From Carboxylicivirga caseinilyticus (GTDB lineage: Bacteria > Bacteroidota > Bacteroidia > Bacteroidales > Marinilabiliaceae), in assembly GCA_025499705.1 (NCBI GenBank), contig JAFMVE010000012.1, positions 56,423-120,422 on the forward strand: a stretch of DNA of 64,000 bases, given 5' to 3'. Position numbers and translations under genes: made by a program. Shown in pieces: positions 16,061 to 26,104 of the stretch. The notes beneath the pieces were generated by a model. That model did no database searches. It was not told the origin of the DNA and worked only from the letters and a program-made list of their open reading frames with translations. The number at the start of each line of letters is the position of its first letter. The first letter of the stretch is position 1.

Positions 16061-17254
16061 ATGAGAGAAGATGTTTTTGAGTCACGCCTCAAAAAGGTTA
16101 AAAAGAAACACCGAAAGGTTATTAATAAGCATAACAAGGCATTGTTTAGCGAAAACGGAATTTATACCCGTTATAAATATCCTGTAATTACACGAAATCA
16201 TGTGCCATTGCACTGGCGTTTTGATTTGAATAAAGAGACCAATCCTTATTTTATGGAACGCATTGGCTTCAATGCTGCTTTTAATGCAGGAGCCATTAAA
16301 TTAAATGGAAAGTATTTGATGGTCGTTCGGGTTGAGGGCAATGATAGAAAGTCGTTTTTTGCAGTAGCTGAAAGTGACAATGGGATAGATGGATTTACCT
16401 TTTGGGATAAACCAATTGCAATGCCTCAGACTGATAATTGGGATACGAATGTATATGATATGCGCTTAACACAGCATGATGATGGATGGATCTATGGCGT
16501 GTTTTGTACAGAGCGTAAAGACCCTGAAGCACCCGACGGTGATACCAGTAGTGCTGTAGCTGCAGCAGGTATTGCACGAACCCGTGATTTAATAGAGTGG
16601 GAGCGACTTCCTGATTTGATCTCCACAACAGGTCAGCAGCGTAATGTGGTACTATTCCCTCATTTGATTGATGGAAAATATGCTTTTTATACTCGTCCTC
16701 AGGATGGTTTTATCAATACAGGTAAAGGAGGAGGAATTGGTTTTGGACTGTCTGATACCATCGAAAAAGCTGAGGTGAAAGAGGAAGTAATTGTGGATGC
16801 TAAAACCTATCATACCATTTATGAAGTAAAAAATGGTTTGGGTCCAGCTCCTATAAAAACCGAACGTGGTTGGTTGCAACTGGCTCACGGAGTACGTAAT
16901 ACTGCTGCCGGTTTACGATATACCTTGTATGTATTTATGACGGATTTAGAAAAACCATGGATGGTTACTCATAAGCCAAACGGACACTTTATTTCACCAT
17001 TAAAGGATGAGCGTGTGGGAGATGTTTCTAATGTGGTATTTGCCAATGGATGGATTGCCGATGAAGATGGAAAAGTTTTTATTTACTATGCTTCATCTGA
17101 TACCCGTATGCATGTAGCAACTACAACTGTTGATCAATTGGTAGACTATTGTTTGAATACGCCTGCGGATAAGTTGCATTCGCATCTGAGTGTACAAACA
17201 ATCCATGAGTTGATTGATAAGAATAAGGATTTTATGGATTTGCTTAATTTTTAA
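16061..17254 (+). CDS. GH130 4-O-beta-D-mannosyl-D-glucose phosphorylase
   Basis: A 397-residue cytoplasmic enzyme (no signal peptide) that phosphorolyses mannosyl-beta-1,4-glucose to alpha-mannose-1-phosphate and glucose. Family features are [36 protein letters not shown] and [13 protein letters not shown] with the proposed general acid Asp133. Arginine- and histidine-rich phosphate site segments include QQRNVVLFP and [12 protein letters not shown]. The N-terminal [22 protein letters not shown] resembles the GH130_1 mannosylglucose phosphorylases rather than the GH130_2 mannooligosaccharide type. The 2-epimerase that makes its substrate is encoded at 34206-35408. Confidence 0.95.
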   Translation: MREDVFESRLKKVKKKHRKVINKHNKALFSENGIYTRYKYPVITRNHVPLHWRFDLNKETNPYFMERIGFNAAFNAGAIKLNGKYLMVVRVEGNDRKSFFAVAESDNGIDGFTFWDKPIAMPQTDNWDTNVYDMRLTQHDDGWIYGVFCTERKDPEAPDGDTSSAVAAAGIARTRDLIEWERLPDLISTTGQQRNVVLFPHLIDGKYAFYTRPQDGFINTGKGGGIGFGLSDTIEKAEVKEEVIVDAKTYHTIYEVKNGLGPAPIKTERGWLQLAHGVRNTAAGLRYTLYVFMTDLEKPWMVTHKPNGHFISPLKDERVGDVSNVVFANGWIADEDGKVFIYYASSDTRMHVATTTVDQLVDYCLNTPADKLHSHLSVQTIHELIDKNKDFMDLLNF

Positions 17255-17274
17255 ACATTATCTTTAATTGACAT

Positions 17275-17310
17275 AAAGGGCTCCTTAAGATTTGAGGAGC
17301 TTTTCCCTTT
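17275..17310 (+). other. Intercistronic hairpin between GH130 and transporter genes
   Basis: GCTCCT (17280-17285) and AGGAGC (17295-17300) form the core. AAAGGG (17275) and CCCTTT (17305) extend the stem across a TTTT bulge. Because the transporter follows without a clear promoter, this is probably a partial terminator or an mRNA 3'-end stabiliser. Confidence 0.55.
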
Positions 17311-17327
17311 GCTAACAAACTAAATTT

Positions 17328-18704
17328 ATGAATGATAAAGTTACCCTGAGAGAGAAGATCGGATATGGTTTTGGCGATGCTGCCTCATCGATGTTCTGGA
17401 AAGTATTCTCAATATTTCTACCTATTTTTTATACCGATGTCTTTGGAATATCTGCAGCAGCGGTAGGTACTATGTTGTTGGTTACCCGAATCTGGGATAC
17501 AGCCAACGATCCGATTATGGGTATTATTGGTGACAGAACTAATTCAAAATGGGGTAAATTTCGTCCTTATCTTCTTTGGATTTCCGTACCGTTTGGATTG
17601 GCCGGAGTGTTAATGTTTACTACTCCGGACTTGGGTGTGACCGGTAAATTGATCTATGCCTATATAACTTATACCATAATGATGATGGCTTATACGGCTA
17701 TTAATGTGCCATATGCCAGTATGTTAGGTGTAATGTCTCCTAAGTCAAATGATCGAACTTCGTTTGCATCGTATCGTATGGTATTTGCTTTTGCCGGAAG
17801 TATTCTGGTAGTTGCAACTTACCAACCCATGGTAGATTACTTTAAAGGAATTGTGACTGAACAAACTTCTTATCAGCTTACCATGTTTGTTGTAGGTTTG
17901 GTAGCAGTTTTATTTTTCGTATTAACCTTTTCATGGACTCGTGAGCGTATTTCTCCTCCCAAGGATCAGCAAAATAATTTAAAAGAAGATTTAAAAAATC
18001 TCGGAAAAAATATTCCCTGGTTTGTTTTATTAGGAGCTGGCGTGGCAACACTGATATTTAACTCGGTAAGGGATGGTGTTGCTTTATATTATTTCAAATA
18101 TTTTGTAGGTGATGAATCGGTTGTTGAGTGGACGGCTACAACCATAAGTTACAGCACTGCATATTTGTTTTTAGGGCAGACCACCAATATGATTGGAGTT
18201 ATGATGGCAAAGCCCGTATCGGCAATTATAGGTAAGCGAAAAACATTTATGTATGCCATGTTTATTGCAGCTGCTTTGAGTGGAGTATTTTATTATATCG
18301 ATAAGGATGGACTTGTGATGATGTATGTGTTGCAGGCCCTAATCAGTTTTTGTGCTGGTATTATCTTTCCATTGTTATGGTCGATGTATGCCGATTCAGC
18401 TGATTATTCGCAATGGAAAACAGGCAGAAGAGCTACCGGTTTGGTGTTTTCGGCATCCAGTATGACTCAAAAGCTGGGCTGGACAATAGGAGGTTCTGTA
18501 ACCCTTTGGTTGCTTTCTTATTATGGTTTTGAGGCGAATGTTGAGCAATCTGCTGAAACGCTGGACGGTATAAAATATATGATGAGTTATTTTCCCGGTA
18601 TAGCAGCCTTAATTTCCGGTTTGGTTATGATCTTCTATCAGTTGAGTGATGATAAGATGGAGGTAATCATTTCAGATCTGGATAAGCGCCGCTCTGAAGA
18701 ATAA
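17328..18704 (+). CDS. GPH-family (MFS) sugar:cation symporter
   Basis: A 458-residue inner-membrane protein with about 12 hydrophobic segments. It has the glycoside-pentoside-hexuronide family start LREKIGYGFGDAASSMFWK, then TRIWDTANDPIMGIIGDRT and TNSKWGKFRPYLLW, and later YADSADYSQWKTGRRATGLVFS. Its place directly after the GH130 gene, as in the B. fragilis mannan operon, suggests uptake of beta-1,4-mannobiose or mannosylglucose. Substrate is inference from context. It is followed 30 bases later by the beta-mannosidase gene. Confidence 0.93.
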   Translation: MNDKVTLREKIGYGFGDAASSMFWKVFSIFLPIFYTDVFGISAAAVGTMLLVTRIWDTANDPIMGIIGDRTNSKWGKFRPYLLWISVPFGLAGVLMFTTPDLGVTGKLIYAYITYTIMMMAYTAINVPYASMLGVMSPKSNDRTSFASYRMVFAFAGSILVVATYQPMVDYFKGIVTEQTSYQLTMFVVGLVAVLFFVLTFSWTRERISPPKDQQNNLKEDLKNLGKNIPWFVLLGAGVATLIFNSVRDGVALYYFKYFVGDESVVEWTATTISYSTAYLFLGQTTNMIGVMMAKPVSAIIGKRKTFMYAMFIAAALSGVFYYIDKDGLVMMYVLQALISFCAGIIFPLLWSMYADSADYSQWKTGRRATGLVFSASSMTQKLGWTIGGSVTLWLLSYYGFEANVEQSAETLDGIKYMMSYFPGIAALISGLVMIFYQLSDDKMEVIISDLDKRRSEE

Positions 18705-18734
18705 AATAAGAAATTTTCAAAAAAATCCCATGTT

Positions 18735-21326
18735 ATGAAAAAGCTAATTGTTGCCTCGATGTGTGTATTAGGTTTACTAAATGCATGTCAGCAACCCCAA
18801 TCAGAAACCATGATAGTGAAGCAATTAAATGATGGCTGGACTTATCAGCAGGTAAATGGTGATTATTCAGGTAATGCCACAGTTCCAGGTACAATACATA
18901 CCGATTTGTTGAACAATGGTCAGATTGAAGATCCATTTTATCGAACCAATGAAAAAGATCTTCAATGGATTGATAAAGAAGATTGGGTATATCAAACTGT
19001 TTTCAGTATTGATGACCAAACCATACAACACGACAGATTGGTGCTTCATTTTTATGGTTTGGATACTTATGCTGATGTTTATTTGAATGATTCTTTGGTG
19101 TTGAGTGCTTTTAATATGCACCGTCAGTGGGAAGCAGATATTAAGAAATTAGCCAAAGCAGGTGAAAATAAGCTGAAAGTATATTTGCATTCTCCTATAA
19201 AGAAAGGACTTGAATTGTATGATGCAGCTGCTTATTCTTACCCGGCATCAAATGATCAGTCAGAAAATGGAGGACTGGGAGATAAAAAAGTCTCTGTTTT
19301 TACCCGTAAAGCTGGTTATCATTACGGCTGGGATTGGGGACCTCGTTTTGTTACCTCTGGTATATGGCGTCCTGTTGAATTGATGGCCTGGAATGATGCA
19401 AAAGTAACCTCTTTGCAGATCAAACAGCCTATGGTAAATGCTGAGAAAGCTGAGTTAGAGGCGGTGGTTGAGGTTAATTCAGAATCATCAACATCAGTTG
19501 AAGTGGAGCTATTTAATAGTACGGATCAAAAGGTGATTCTTAGTCAGACAGCTGAATTAACTTCAGGTAATAATGTAATTGAACTTCCTTTTGAGATTGA
19601 AAAGCCAAAATTATGGTGGAGTAATGGATTGGGTGAAGCTAAGATGTATGATTTTGAGGTTCGCATTAAAAAAGGAAATAAGTTAATTGCTGATAAAAAA
19701 GTATCAACAGGTATTCGGTCAATTAAGCTGGTTCGCGAGAAAGACGATAAAGGAGAGTCCTTTTTATTTGAATTAAACGGATTAAGAGTATTTGCCAAAG
19801 GAGCTAATTACATACCGAATGATAATTTTCTTCCAAGAGTGTCTGAAAAGGATTATCAGAAGGTGATTGCCGATGCTGTAAATGCCAATATGAACATGTT
19901 GCGTGTTTGGGGAGGTGGTATTTATGAGAATGATTATTTCTACGATCTGTGCGACCGTAACGGTATTTTAATCTGGCAGGATTTTATGTTTGCCTGTTCA
20001 ATGTATCCGGGTGATGAAGTATTTTTGAACAATGTAAGACAAGAGGCCATTGATAATGTAAAACGTTTACGAAATCATCCATCTATTGCTTTATGGTGTG
20101 GAAATAACGAGATAAACACTGCATGGAATTATTACAGCGAAGGAGGCTGGGGCTGGAAACAGAGATATACCAAAGAACAACAGGACGAGATTCAAAAAGC
20201 CTATTTGGATGTGTTTCATAAAATTTTGCCACAGGTAATTGCTGAGAATGATTCTGATATTGCTTACTGGCCTTCATCACCACAGGCTGGTTATGAGCCC
20301 GACCAACATGCTGGCTACGAAACCACTTCGGGTGATATGCATTACTGGGGTGTGTGGCATGGTTTACATCCTTTTGAAGATTTTAAAAAGTATAAAGCAA
20401 GGTTTATTAGTGAATATGGTTTTCAGTCATTCCCTGATTTTGAAACTGTTCAGACGTATGCTATCCCGGAAGATTATGATATTGAGTCGGAGGTAATGGC
20501 AGCTCATCAGCGAAGCGGTATCGGAAATCTAAGAATTAAAGAATACATGAGTTGGGAGTATAAAAATGTGCCTGGTGATTTTGAGCAGTTTTTATATATG
20601 AGTCATGTTTTACAGGCTCGTGCTGCTAAAATGGCTGTAGAAGCTCATCGACGTGAAATGCCTTATTGCATGGGAACATTATATTGGCAGATTAACGATT
20701 GCTGGCCGGTTGCGAGCTGGAGTAGTACTGATTATTATCATAAGTGGAAAGCAATGCATTATGCTGTCAAGAGAGGGTATGAACCTGTAATTGTTTCGGC
20801 TGATGTGAAAGCTGATGGAGTGGATGTTTATCTGGTTTCGGATAATCACCAAAAAGAAGATGTGCACTTAAAGGTTAGTGTTGTGAAGTTGAATGGTGAA
20901 GTTGTGGCTGATTTTGAAGAAGAAGTAGTGATGGAGGCAAATACTTCTTCGATGGTTAGGTCTTTGGGTTATGAGGAATTATTGAAGGGTGTTAAAAAAG
21001 AAGAAGTTATTTTGCATATGGAGGCAAAAAGAGGGGATGAGGTTTTAGCGGAAAATATGGCTTTTCTAGTTAAGCCAAAGTTTATGGAACTCCCCGAAGT
21101 AGAATTGAGTCATACTTTGAGAAAAGAAGGTGATAAATTATATCTTGATTTGTCTGCAGACAAAATGGTCTTTAGCCTATATGTTAAGGTCAAAAATAAG
21201 CAGGCGGAATTCTCTGATAATTACTTTAATATGTTGCCTGGAGTAACGTATACTATTGAAATTAAGGGAGTGGATATTGTTTCGGAAAATGATATTGAAT
21301 TGATGCATCTACAAATGGTAAAATAA
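18735..21326 (+). CDS. GH2 beta-mannosidase, lipoprotein
   Basis: An 863-residue exo-acting enzyme that removes beta-mannosyl residues from oligosaccharide ends. The lipobox is GLLNAC (Cys18), followed by QQPQSE without an acidic cluster, so it probably faces the periplasm. The N-terminal sugar-binding domain includes WTYQQVNGDYSGNATVPGTIH and LHFYGLDTYADVYLN, typical of the mannosidase branch of GH2. Acid/base Glu459 lies in WCGNNEINTAW and nucleophile Glu560 in FISEYGFQSFP. YHYGWDWGPRF is also characteristic of beta-mannosidases. It offers a hydrolytic route parallel to the cytoplasmic phosphorolytic one. Confidence 0.95.
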   Translation: MKKLIVASMCVLGLLNACQQPQSETMIVKQLNDGWTYQQVNGDYSGNATVPGTIHTDLLNNGQIEDPFYRTNEKDLQWIDKEDWVYQTVFSIDDQTIQHDRLVLHFYGLDTYADVYLNDSLVLSAFNMHRQWEADIKKLAKAGENKLKVYLHSPIKKGLELYDAAAYSYPASNDQSENGGLGDKKVSVFTRKAGYHYGWDWGPRFVTSGIWRPVELMAWNDAKVTSLQIKQPMVNAEKAELEAVVEVNSESSTSVEVELFNSTDQKVILSQTAELTSGNNVIELPFEIEKPKLWWSNGLGEAKMYDFEVRIKKGNKLIADKKVSTGIRSIKLVREKDDKGESFLFELNGLRVFAKGANYIPNDNFLPRVSEKDYQKVIADAVNANMNMLRVWGGGIYENDYFYDLCDRNGILIWQDFMFACSMYPGDEVFLNNVRQEAIDNVKRLRNHPSIALWCGNNEINTAWNYYSEGGWGWKQRYTKEQQDEIQKAYLDVFHKILPQVIAENDSDIAYWPSSPQAGYEPDQHAGYETTSGDMHYWGVWHGLHPFEDFKKYKARFISEYGFQSFPDFETVQTYAIPEDYDIESEVMAAHQRSGIGNLRIKEYMSWEYKNVPGDFEQFLYMSHVLQARAAKMAVEAHRREMPYCMGTLYWQINDCWPVASWSSTDYYHKWKAMHYAVKRGYEPVIVSADVKADGVDVYLVSDNHQKEDVHLKVSVVKLNGEVVADFEEEVVMEANTSSMVRSLGYEELLKGVKKEEVILHMEAKRGDEVLAENMAFLVKPKFMELPEVELSHTLRKEGDKLYLDLSADKMVFSLYVKVKNKQAEFSDNYFNMLPGVTYTIEIKGVDIVSENDIELMHLQMVK

Positions 21327-21332
21327 TATCTG

Positions 21333-21364
21333 GATCTGCCTGTAAACTTTTTTGCAGGCAGATC
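21333..21364 (+). terminator. Intercistronic hairpin after the beta-mannosidase gene
   Basis: GATCTGCCTG (21333-21342) pairs perfectly with CAGGCAGATC (21355-21364) around a 12-base loop. The T-rich tail AATAATTTCTTTTT follows. The downstream GH5 gene starts at 21388, so read-through must be allowed unless that gene has its own promoter. Confidence 0.65.
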
Positions 21365-21387
21365 AATAATTTCTTTTTGCAAGGTCT

Positions 21388-22365
21388 ATGAGAGTGGTAA
21401 TAAATTATTCTGTTTTACTCATTATTATAATTTTTTCTGGTTGTAATCTATCGACTGATACAGAGGTTTTTCGCATAAAAGATGGTAGGTTGACCGATGC
21501 TCATGGGCAGGTATTTGTCATAAGAGGCATGAATATGCCTCATGCGTGGTTTCCTGAAAAATCTTACCATGCCCTTGATGAATTAGTAAAATACAATGTC
21601 AATTGTGTAAGAATAGTTTGGGAGGCAGATATTGCGGTTGATGATCTGCATAAAATAGTTGAACGATGTATTGACTTGCAAATGATTCCAATGATTGAAT
21701 TGCATGATGCAACGGGAGATTCAACCGATGCAAAACTTTTGGATATGGTGCAGTATTTTGTTTCTGATGAAATGCAAAGCCTTGTGCATCGATATGAGAG
21801 ATATCTACTATTAAATATTGCAAACGAATGGGGTAATCACAATACCACGGATGAATATTGGAGGGATGCTTATAAAAAAACAATTGCTCAAATGCGTCAG
21901 GCAGGTTATAAAACTACTATTGTAATTGATGCTCCTGGCTGGGGGCAGAATATGTCGCCAGTTATCAGATATGGACAGGAATTACTAGATTTCGATCCTC
22001 AGCATAATTTATTGTTTTCTGTTCATATGTATGGCTCCTGGAATGATGATACTCAAATTGAATCAGAACTTACTAAAGCTCAGTATTTGCATCTGCCAAT
22101 TATAGTAGGAGAATTTGGCTATAACTATAATAATGGTGACAATAATCTTGGTTGTAAGGTAAATCACCGAAGAGTATTAGAGGTTTGTGATGATTTAGAG
22201 ATTGGTTATTTGCCCTGGTCGTGGACAGGAAATAACAAAGAGAATCAATGGTTGGATATTGTTTCGATAGAAGATTGGAAATCATTAACCGAATGGGGAG
22301 AAGAAATTTTGTTGGCATCTAAAGGGATTAAAGAAACTGCAAAAAAGGCCACTGTTTTTAAATAA
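21388..22365 (+). CDS. GH5 (subfamily 8-like) endo-beta-1,4-mannanase, lipoprotein
   Basis: A 325-residue protein with lipobox IIFSGC (Cys19). The fold segments RLTDAHGQVFVIRGMNMPHAWF, MIELHDATGDST, LLNIANEWGNH (acid/base Glu147), VIDAPGWGQNM, FSVHMYGSWNDD, IIVGEFGYN (nucleophile Glu242) and YLPWSWTGNN closely follow those of bacterial GH5_8 mannanases. The 'HDATG', 'D-AGWGQ' and 'SWKGN-like' signatures separate this subfamily from cellulases. It ends the operon before the SusC promoter region. Together with two GH26 enzymes, this gives three endo-mannanase-type proteins in one locus. Confidence 0.92.
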   Translation: MRVVINYSVLLIIIIFSGCNLSTDTEVFRIKDGRLTDAHGQVFVIRGMNMPHAWFPEKSYHALDELVKYNVNCVRIVWEADIAVDDLHKIVERCIDLQMIPMIELHDATGDSTDAKLLDMVQYFVSDEMQSLVHRYERYLLLNIANEWGNHNTTDEYWRDAYKKTIAQMRQAGYKTTIVIDAPGWGQNMSPVIRYGQELLDFDPQHNLLFSVHMYGSWNDDTQIESELTKAQYLHLPIIVGEFGYNYNNGDNNLGCKVNHRRVLEVCDDLEIGYLPWSWTGNNKENQWLDIVSIEDWKSLTEWGEEILLASKGIKETAKKATVFK

Positions 22366-22933
22366 ATTTTCCATTGAATGCTATTTTTATGTGGGTATAA
22401 AAGTTTTCTATCCCGATTTGATGTGCTTCTACATGTTTATTCCTGCCATAGAAGGGCCTTATCTAAAAAATTAAAGTTTACTATTAATTATTTGAGATAA
22501 TTAATATTGTTACTATGATAATTACAATGTTGATTGTAATTCTGTTTAAACTTTTCGTTCTTTTCTGAAACGTTAAAAATATAAAATATAAATTATCAAT
22601 TGTTATAAAATTAATATTGCATATAAATAGTATGAAATTGCAATAACGATAAATGTGTATTAGCAATATTCTACTTCTTTGAATTCCCGATATACAAAGG
22701 TAGTTATTCTAAATATTTTATATTAGTGTGTTGTGAGTGAGTTTTGCTCTGTGAGATTTGTTCCCTTATCGGTTTTGTGTTTTTTAGTAAGGAATGTATA
22801 AAAATGCATTAAATTTTTCAAGTCGAATATATAATGTTGAAAATGTAAAGCAAAAAATGTATAAATTTGTTAACTGTTGATAGTGTGTAAAATACAATAA
22901 CAAAATTAAATCAGTTAATCTAAATCAAATCTT
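22366..22933 (+). other. AT-rich intergenic region upstream of susC-like gene
   Basis: A 568-base gap with no coding signal. It contains AATATTGC at 22613-22620 and its inverse GCAATATT at 22663-22670, with a further GCAATA at 22640-22645, and AAATAGTA at 22626-22633. A promoter-like TAAATTTG lies near the end at 22862. It probably carries the regulator sites for the SusC/D operon. Confidence 0.5.
22837..22869 (+). promoter_or_regulatory. Putative promoter of the susCD operon
   Basis: TAAATTTG at 22862-22869 fits TAnnTTTG. A TTG at 22837-22839 is 22 bases upstream. The ATG of the SusC-like gene is 64 bases downstream. Confidence 0.5.
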
Positions 22934-25900
22934 ATGAATGTAAATCTGCGATTTCTGACTGTTATTGTCATGTTGTTTATGGTTCATACATTTTTTGGCC
23001 AAAACCGGACGATTACAGGAAAGGTTAAAGATGACACAGGTCAGCCACTGCCTGGTGTATCTATCGTTATTGAAGGCACAACACAGGGTACTATCTCTGA
23101 TATGGATGGTAATTTTACCTTAAAAGTGCCAGAAGGAAATATTAAGTTGGTATTTACTTTTATTGGTTTCGAACGTCAAACGCTGGATGTTACCAATCTT
23201 TCAACTTTGGATGTAAAAATGAAGGTTGAATCCGAAGGTCTCGATGAAGTTGTGGTGGTGGGTTATGGTTCTGCCAAAAAGACCAACCTGACTACAGCAC
23301 AAGTTGGAGTTACCAATGAGCAAATGGAAAAAACTGTCAATACCACAATGGAGCAAGCCATTCAGGGTAGGGCTGCGGGTGTTTATGTGACTCAAAATTC
23401 TGGTCAGCCTGGTGGTGGAATGTCAATGATTATCAGAGGGGTTAGTACGATAAATGGCTCGACGGAACCCTTGTATGTTATTGATGGTTTACAGATTGGT
23501 GGATCTTCAGTTAGCTCAGGTAGTACCAGTTCGACCAATCCTCTGGCAGGTATTAATCCATCAGATATTGAGGATATTCAAATTTTACAAGGGCCATCAG
23601 CTACAGCAGTTTATGGTTCCAGAGCAACAAATGGTGTTGTTATAATTACAACTAAAAGGGGTAGAAAAGGAGATGCAGATATTTCTTATAATTTCTCTTA
23701 CTCTTTGCAAACGACTCCACAACATCTGGATGTAATGAATCTGAGAGAATATGCTCAGATGGTAAAAGAGTTTCATGATATAGCCGGAGGCACAACACCT
23801 GAGGAGTTTCTGGATCCATCTATCCTTGGTGAAGGTACAGATTGGCAAAGCGAGTTGTTTAAGAACGCTCCAATGCAGAAGCATCAAATAAGTGTTAGTG
23901 GTGCGGGCGAAGTTTCAACTTATTATATTTCCGGTGAGTTGTTGGATCAGGAAGGGGTTGCTACAGGATCGGAGTTTAAGCGTTATAACTTTAGAGTCAA
24001 TACTTCTCAGGAGCCACGAAAATGGCTGCGGATGAGAGAAACTGCTAACTTTAGGCAGATTAGGGAGACTCTAACAACTACTTCAGAAGGTGTTATTAGT
24101 AATGCTTTGCAAAATACCCCTCAGGTTCCTGTAAGAAATATTGATGGTTCATGGGGAGGGTTTGAAACAAAAGAAGGATCAAATCAATATTCTCCAGTCA
24201 ATCCAGTTGCAATTGCCAGTTTAAGAACTAATGAAAATGTTAGAAGAGAATTAAACGGAGGAGTAAATATTGAAGCTGATATTATTGATGGTTTGGTTTT
24301 TAGAACCGGTTTAAATGGTAGCTACAACACTCAAAATGCCATCTATTTTAATCCAAAGATGAAAATAGGGTGGTTTGTAAACGATAGAGCTTCATTTACT
24401 GATTTTACAGGAGTTAGTACTTTCTATAGCTGGGAACAGCAGTTGACCTTTAATAAAACTTTTAATCGTCACTTTATTGACGCTACAGCACTGCATGAAT
24501 ATAAAGAAGGAACCTGGAAACAAAACACAGGTTATCGTGATGGATTTCTGACTAATGATATTATGGACTTAAATGCAGGTGATGAAAGCACATCTGTTGC
24601 AAGTGGAGGAAGTAATTCGTGGGCTATGGAGTCTTACCTTTTCCGATTGAACTATAACTACAACGAAAAGTATATTCTTCAGGGTTCAGTTCGGGGTGAT
24701 GGTTCTTCTAATTTTGGAGCCAATAACCGATGGGGATTCTTTCCTGCAGGATCTGTTGCCTGGAGAATTAGTAAGGAAAACTGGTTTAATGTTCCATTTA
24801 TGAATGAGTTAAAGGTACGTTTCGAAACTGGTTTAACGGGTAACTCTGGTTGGGGGTCTGGAATCTATTCTCCATTGAGCACAACAGCTACAGAATGGGG
24901 TACCGGATTCTCACCTAGTAAAATTGCGAATCCTGATTTGCAATGGGAAGAGACGATGACGAATAACCTTGGTATCAATATTCACTTATTTGAGAACAGA
25001 ATTCAGATTGAAGGTGATATTTATGAGAAAGCAACCAATAATCTGATTTTTGATGCCAGTCTTCCTGGATTTATGGGAGGATCGGGTAATGGTGGAGCAG
25101 GCGCTCCAACCGTGAATTCAGGTAAAATCAGTAACAAAGGTTGGGCAGTTAGCCTGTTGTCAACCAATATTCAGACTAGTAATTTTCGCTGGGATATGAA
25201 TTTTAATATTTCCGGGGTTGATACCAAGGTTGAAAGCCTGAATAGTGAATTGGGCTTTTTTGATCGTACTTCATGGTGGATGAATAACTGGACGCAACGA
25301 ACTGCAGTTGGTTACTCGCCATGGATGTTTATGGGTTATGAATATGATGGATTGTTTCAGTCAGTTGATGAGATTTATAACAGTGCTATTCCAACTGATT
25401 CCGACGGAAATAGATTGGAAATAAGCGAAGATAATGTTTGGGTTGGTGATGTAAAATACAAAAACATTGAAGGAGAAGCAGGGGCAGAAGGAGTTATAGA
25501 TGTTAATGATCGCACATTTATAGGAAATCCTTGGCCTAAATTCTTTGGTGGTTTTACGAATAACTTTACCTATAAAGACTTTGACTTAAGTGTATTGATA
25601 ACCTTTAATTATGGAAATGATATCTATAATTATGTGAGAATGATCAACTCAAATCCATCGCAAATAAATTTGGGTCGAAACCTGATGAAAGATGCAATTG
25701 ATTATGCAAAAATTGCAATGGATGAACAGGGTGATACCTACATTGTGAATGCTGACACTGATTTACCTCGTATATCTTATGGACCTAATGGTAACTGGAC
25801 ACGCTTTTCAAGTAGATGGGTTGAGGATGGTTCATTTGTGAAACTGAAGAATATAACCTTAGGATACACAGTTCCTAAATCATTGCTGGAAAGAACCCGG

Positions 25901-26092
25901 TATATTAAAAATCTGCGTGTAGCCGTAAGTGCACAGAACTTATACACTTTAACCAAATATACAGGCTATGATCCTGAGGTTGGATCATACGTTGGAAGTA
26001 ACGCTTCAAGCGCTAACCAGGCAATTGGTATTGATACCGGACGTTATCCGTTAACTCCGACCTATACGTTTAATTTAGTGTTAAACTTTTGA
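22934..26092 (+). CDS. SusC/RagA-type TonB-dependent outer-membrane transporter
   Basis: A 1052-residue outer-membrane importer of oligosaccharides. A signal peptide ends about TFFGQ (residue 23). A carboxypeptidase-D-like regulatory domain (ITGKVKDDTGQPLPGVSIVI, about 26-105) is followed by the SusC signature DEVVVVGYGSAKK. The plug domain (GRAAGVYVTQNSGQPGG, PLYVIDGLQ, EDIQILQGPSATAVYGSRA, NGVVIITTKRG) and a 22-strand-type barrel complete it, ending in Phe (TFNLVLNF). SusD follows after 12 bases. It is the only SusC in the window, so it may import both mannan- and xyloglucan-derived oligosaccharides; mannan is best supported by flanking genes. Confidence 0.97.
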   Translation: MNVNLRFLTVIVMLFMVHTFFGQNRTITGKVKDDTGQPLPGVSIVIEGTTQGTISDMDGNFTLKVPEGNIKLVFTFIGFERQTLDVTNLSTLDVKMKVESEGLDEVVVVGYGSAKKTNLTTAQVGVTNEQMEKTVNTTMEQAIQGRAAGVYVTQNSGQPGGGMSMIIRGVSTINGSTEPLYVIDGLQIGGSSVSSGSTSSTNPLAGINPSDIEDIQILQGPSATAVYGSRATNGVVIITTKRGRKGDADISYNFSYSLQTTPQHLDVMNLREYAQMVKEFHDIAGGTTPEEFLDPSILGEGTDWQSELFKNAPMQKHQISVSGAGEVSTYYISGELLDQEGVATGSEFKRYNFRVNTSQEPRKWLRMRETANFRQIRETLTTTSEGVISNALQNTPQVPVRNIDGSWGGFETKEGSNQYSPVNPVAIASLRTNENVRRELNGGVNIEADIIDGLVFRTGLNGSYNTQNAIYFNPKMKIGWFVNDRASFTDFTGVSTFYSWEQQLTFNKTFNRHFIDATALHEYKEGTWKQNTGYRDGFLTNDIMDLNAGDESTSVASGGSNSWAMESYLFRLNYNYNEKYILQGSVRGDGSSNFGANNRWGFFPAGSVAWRISKENWFNVPFMNELKVRFETGLTGNSGWGSGIYSPLSTTATEWGTGFSPSKIANPDLQWEETMTNNLGINIHLFENRIQIEGDIYEKATNNLIFDASLPGFMGGSGNGGAGAPTVNSGKISNKGWAVSLLSTNIQTSNFRWDMNFNISGVDTKVESLNSELGFFDRTSWWMNNWTQRTAVGYSPWMFMGYEYDGLFQSVDEIYNSAIPTDSDGNRLEISEDNVWVGDVKYKNIEGEAGAEGVIDVNDRTFIGNPWPKFFGGFTNNFTYKDFDLSVLITFNYGNDIYNYVRMINSNPSQINLGRNLMKDAIDYAKIAMDEQGDTYIVNADTDLPRISYGPNGNWTRFSSRWVEDGSFVKLKNITLGYTVPKSLLERTRYIKNLRVAVSAQNLYTLTKYTGYDPEVGSYVGSNASSANQAIGIDTGRYPLTPTYTFNLVLNF

Positions 26093-26104
26093 TGATCAGG
26101 TATT

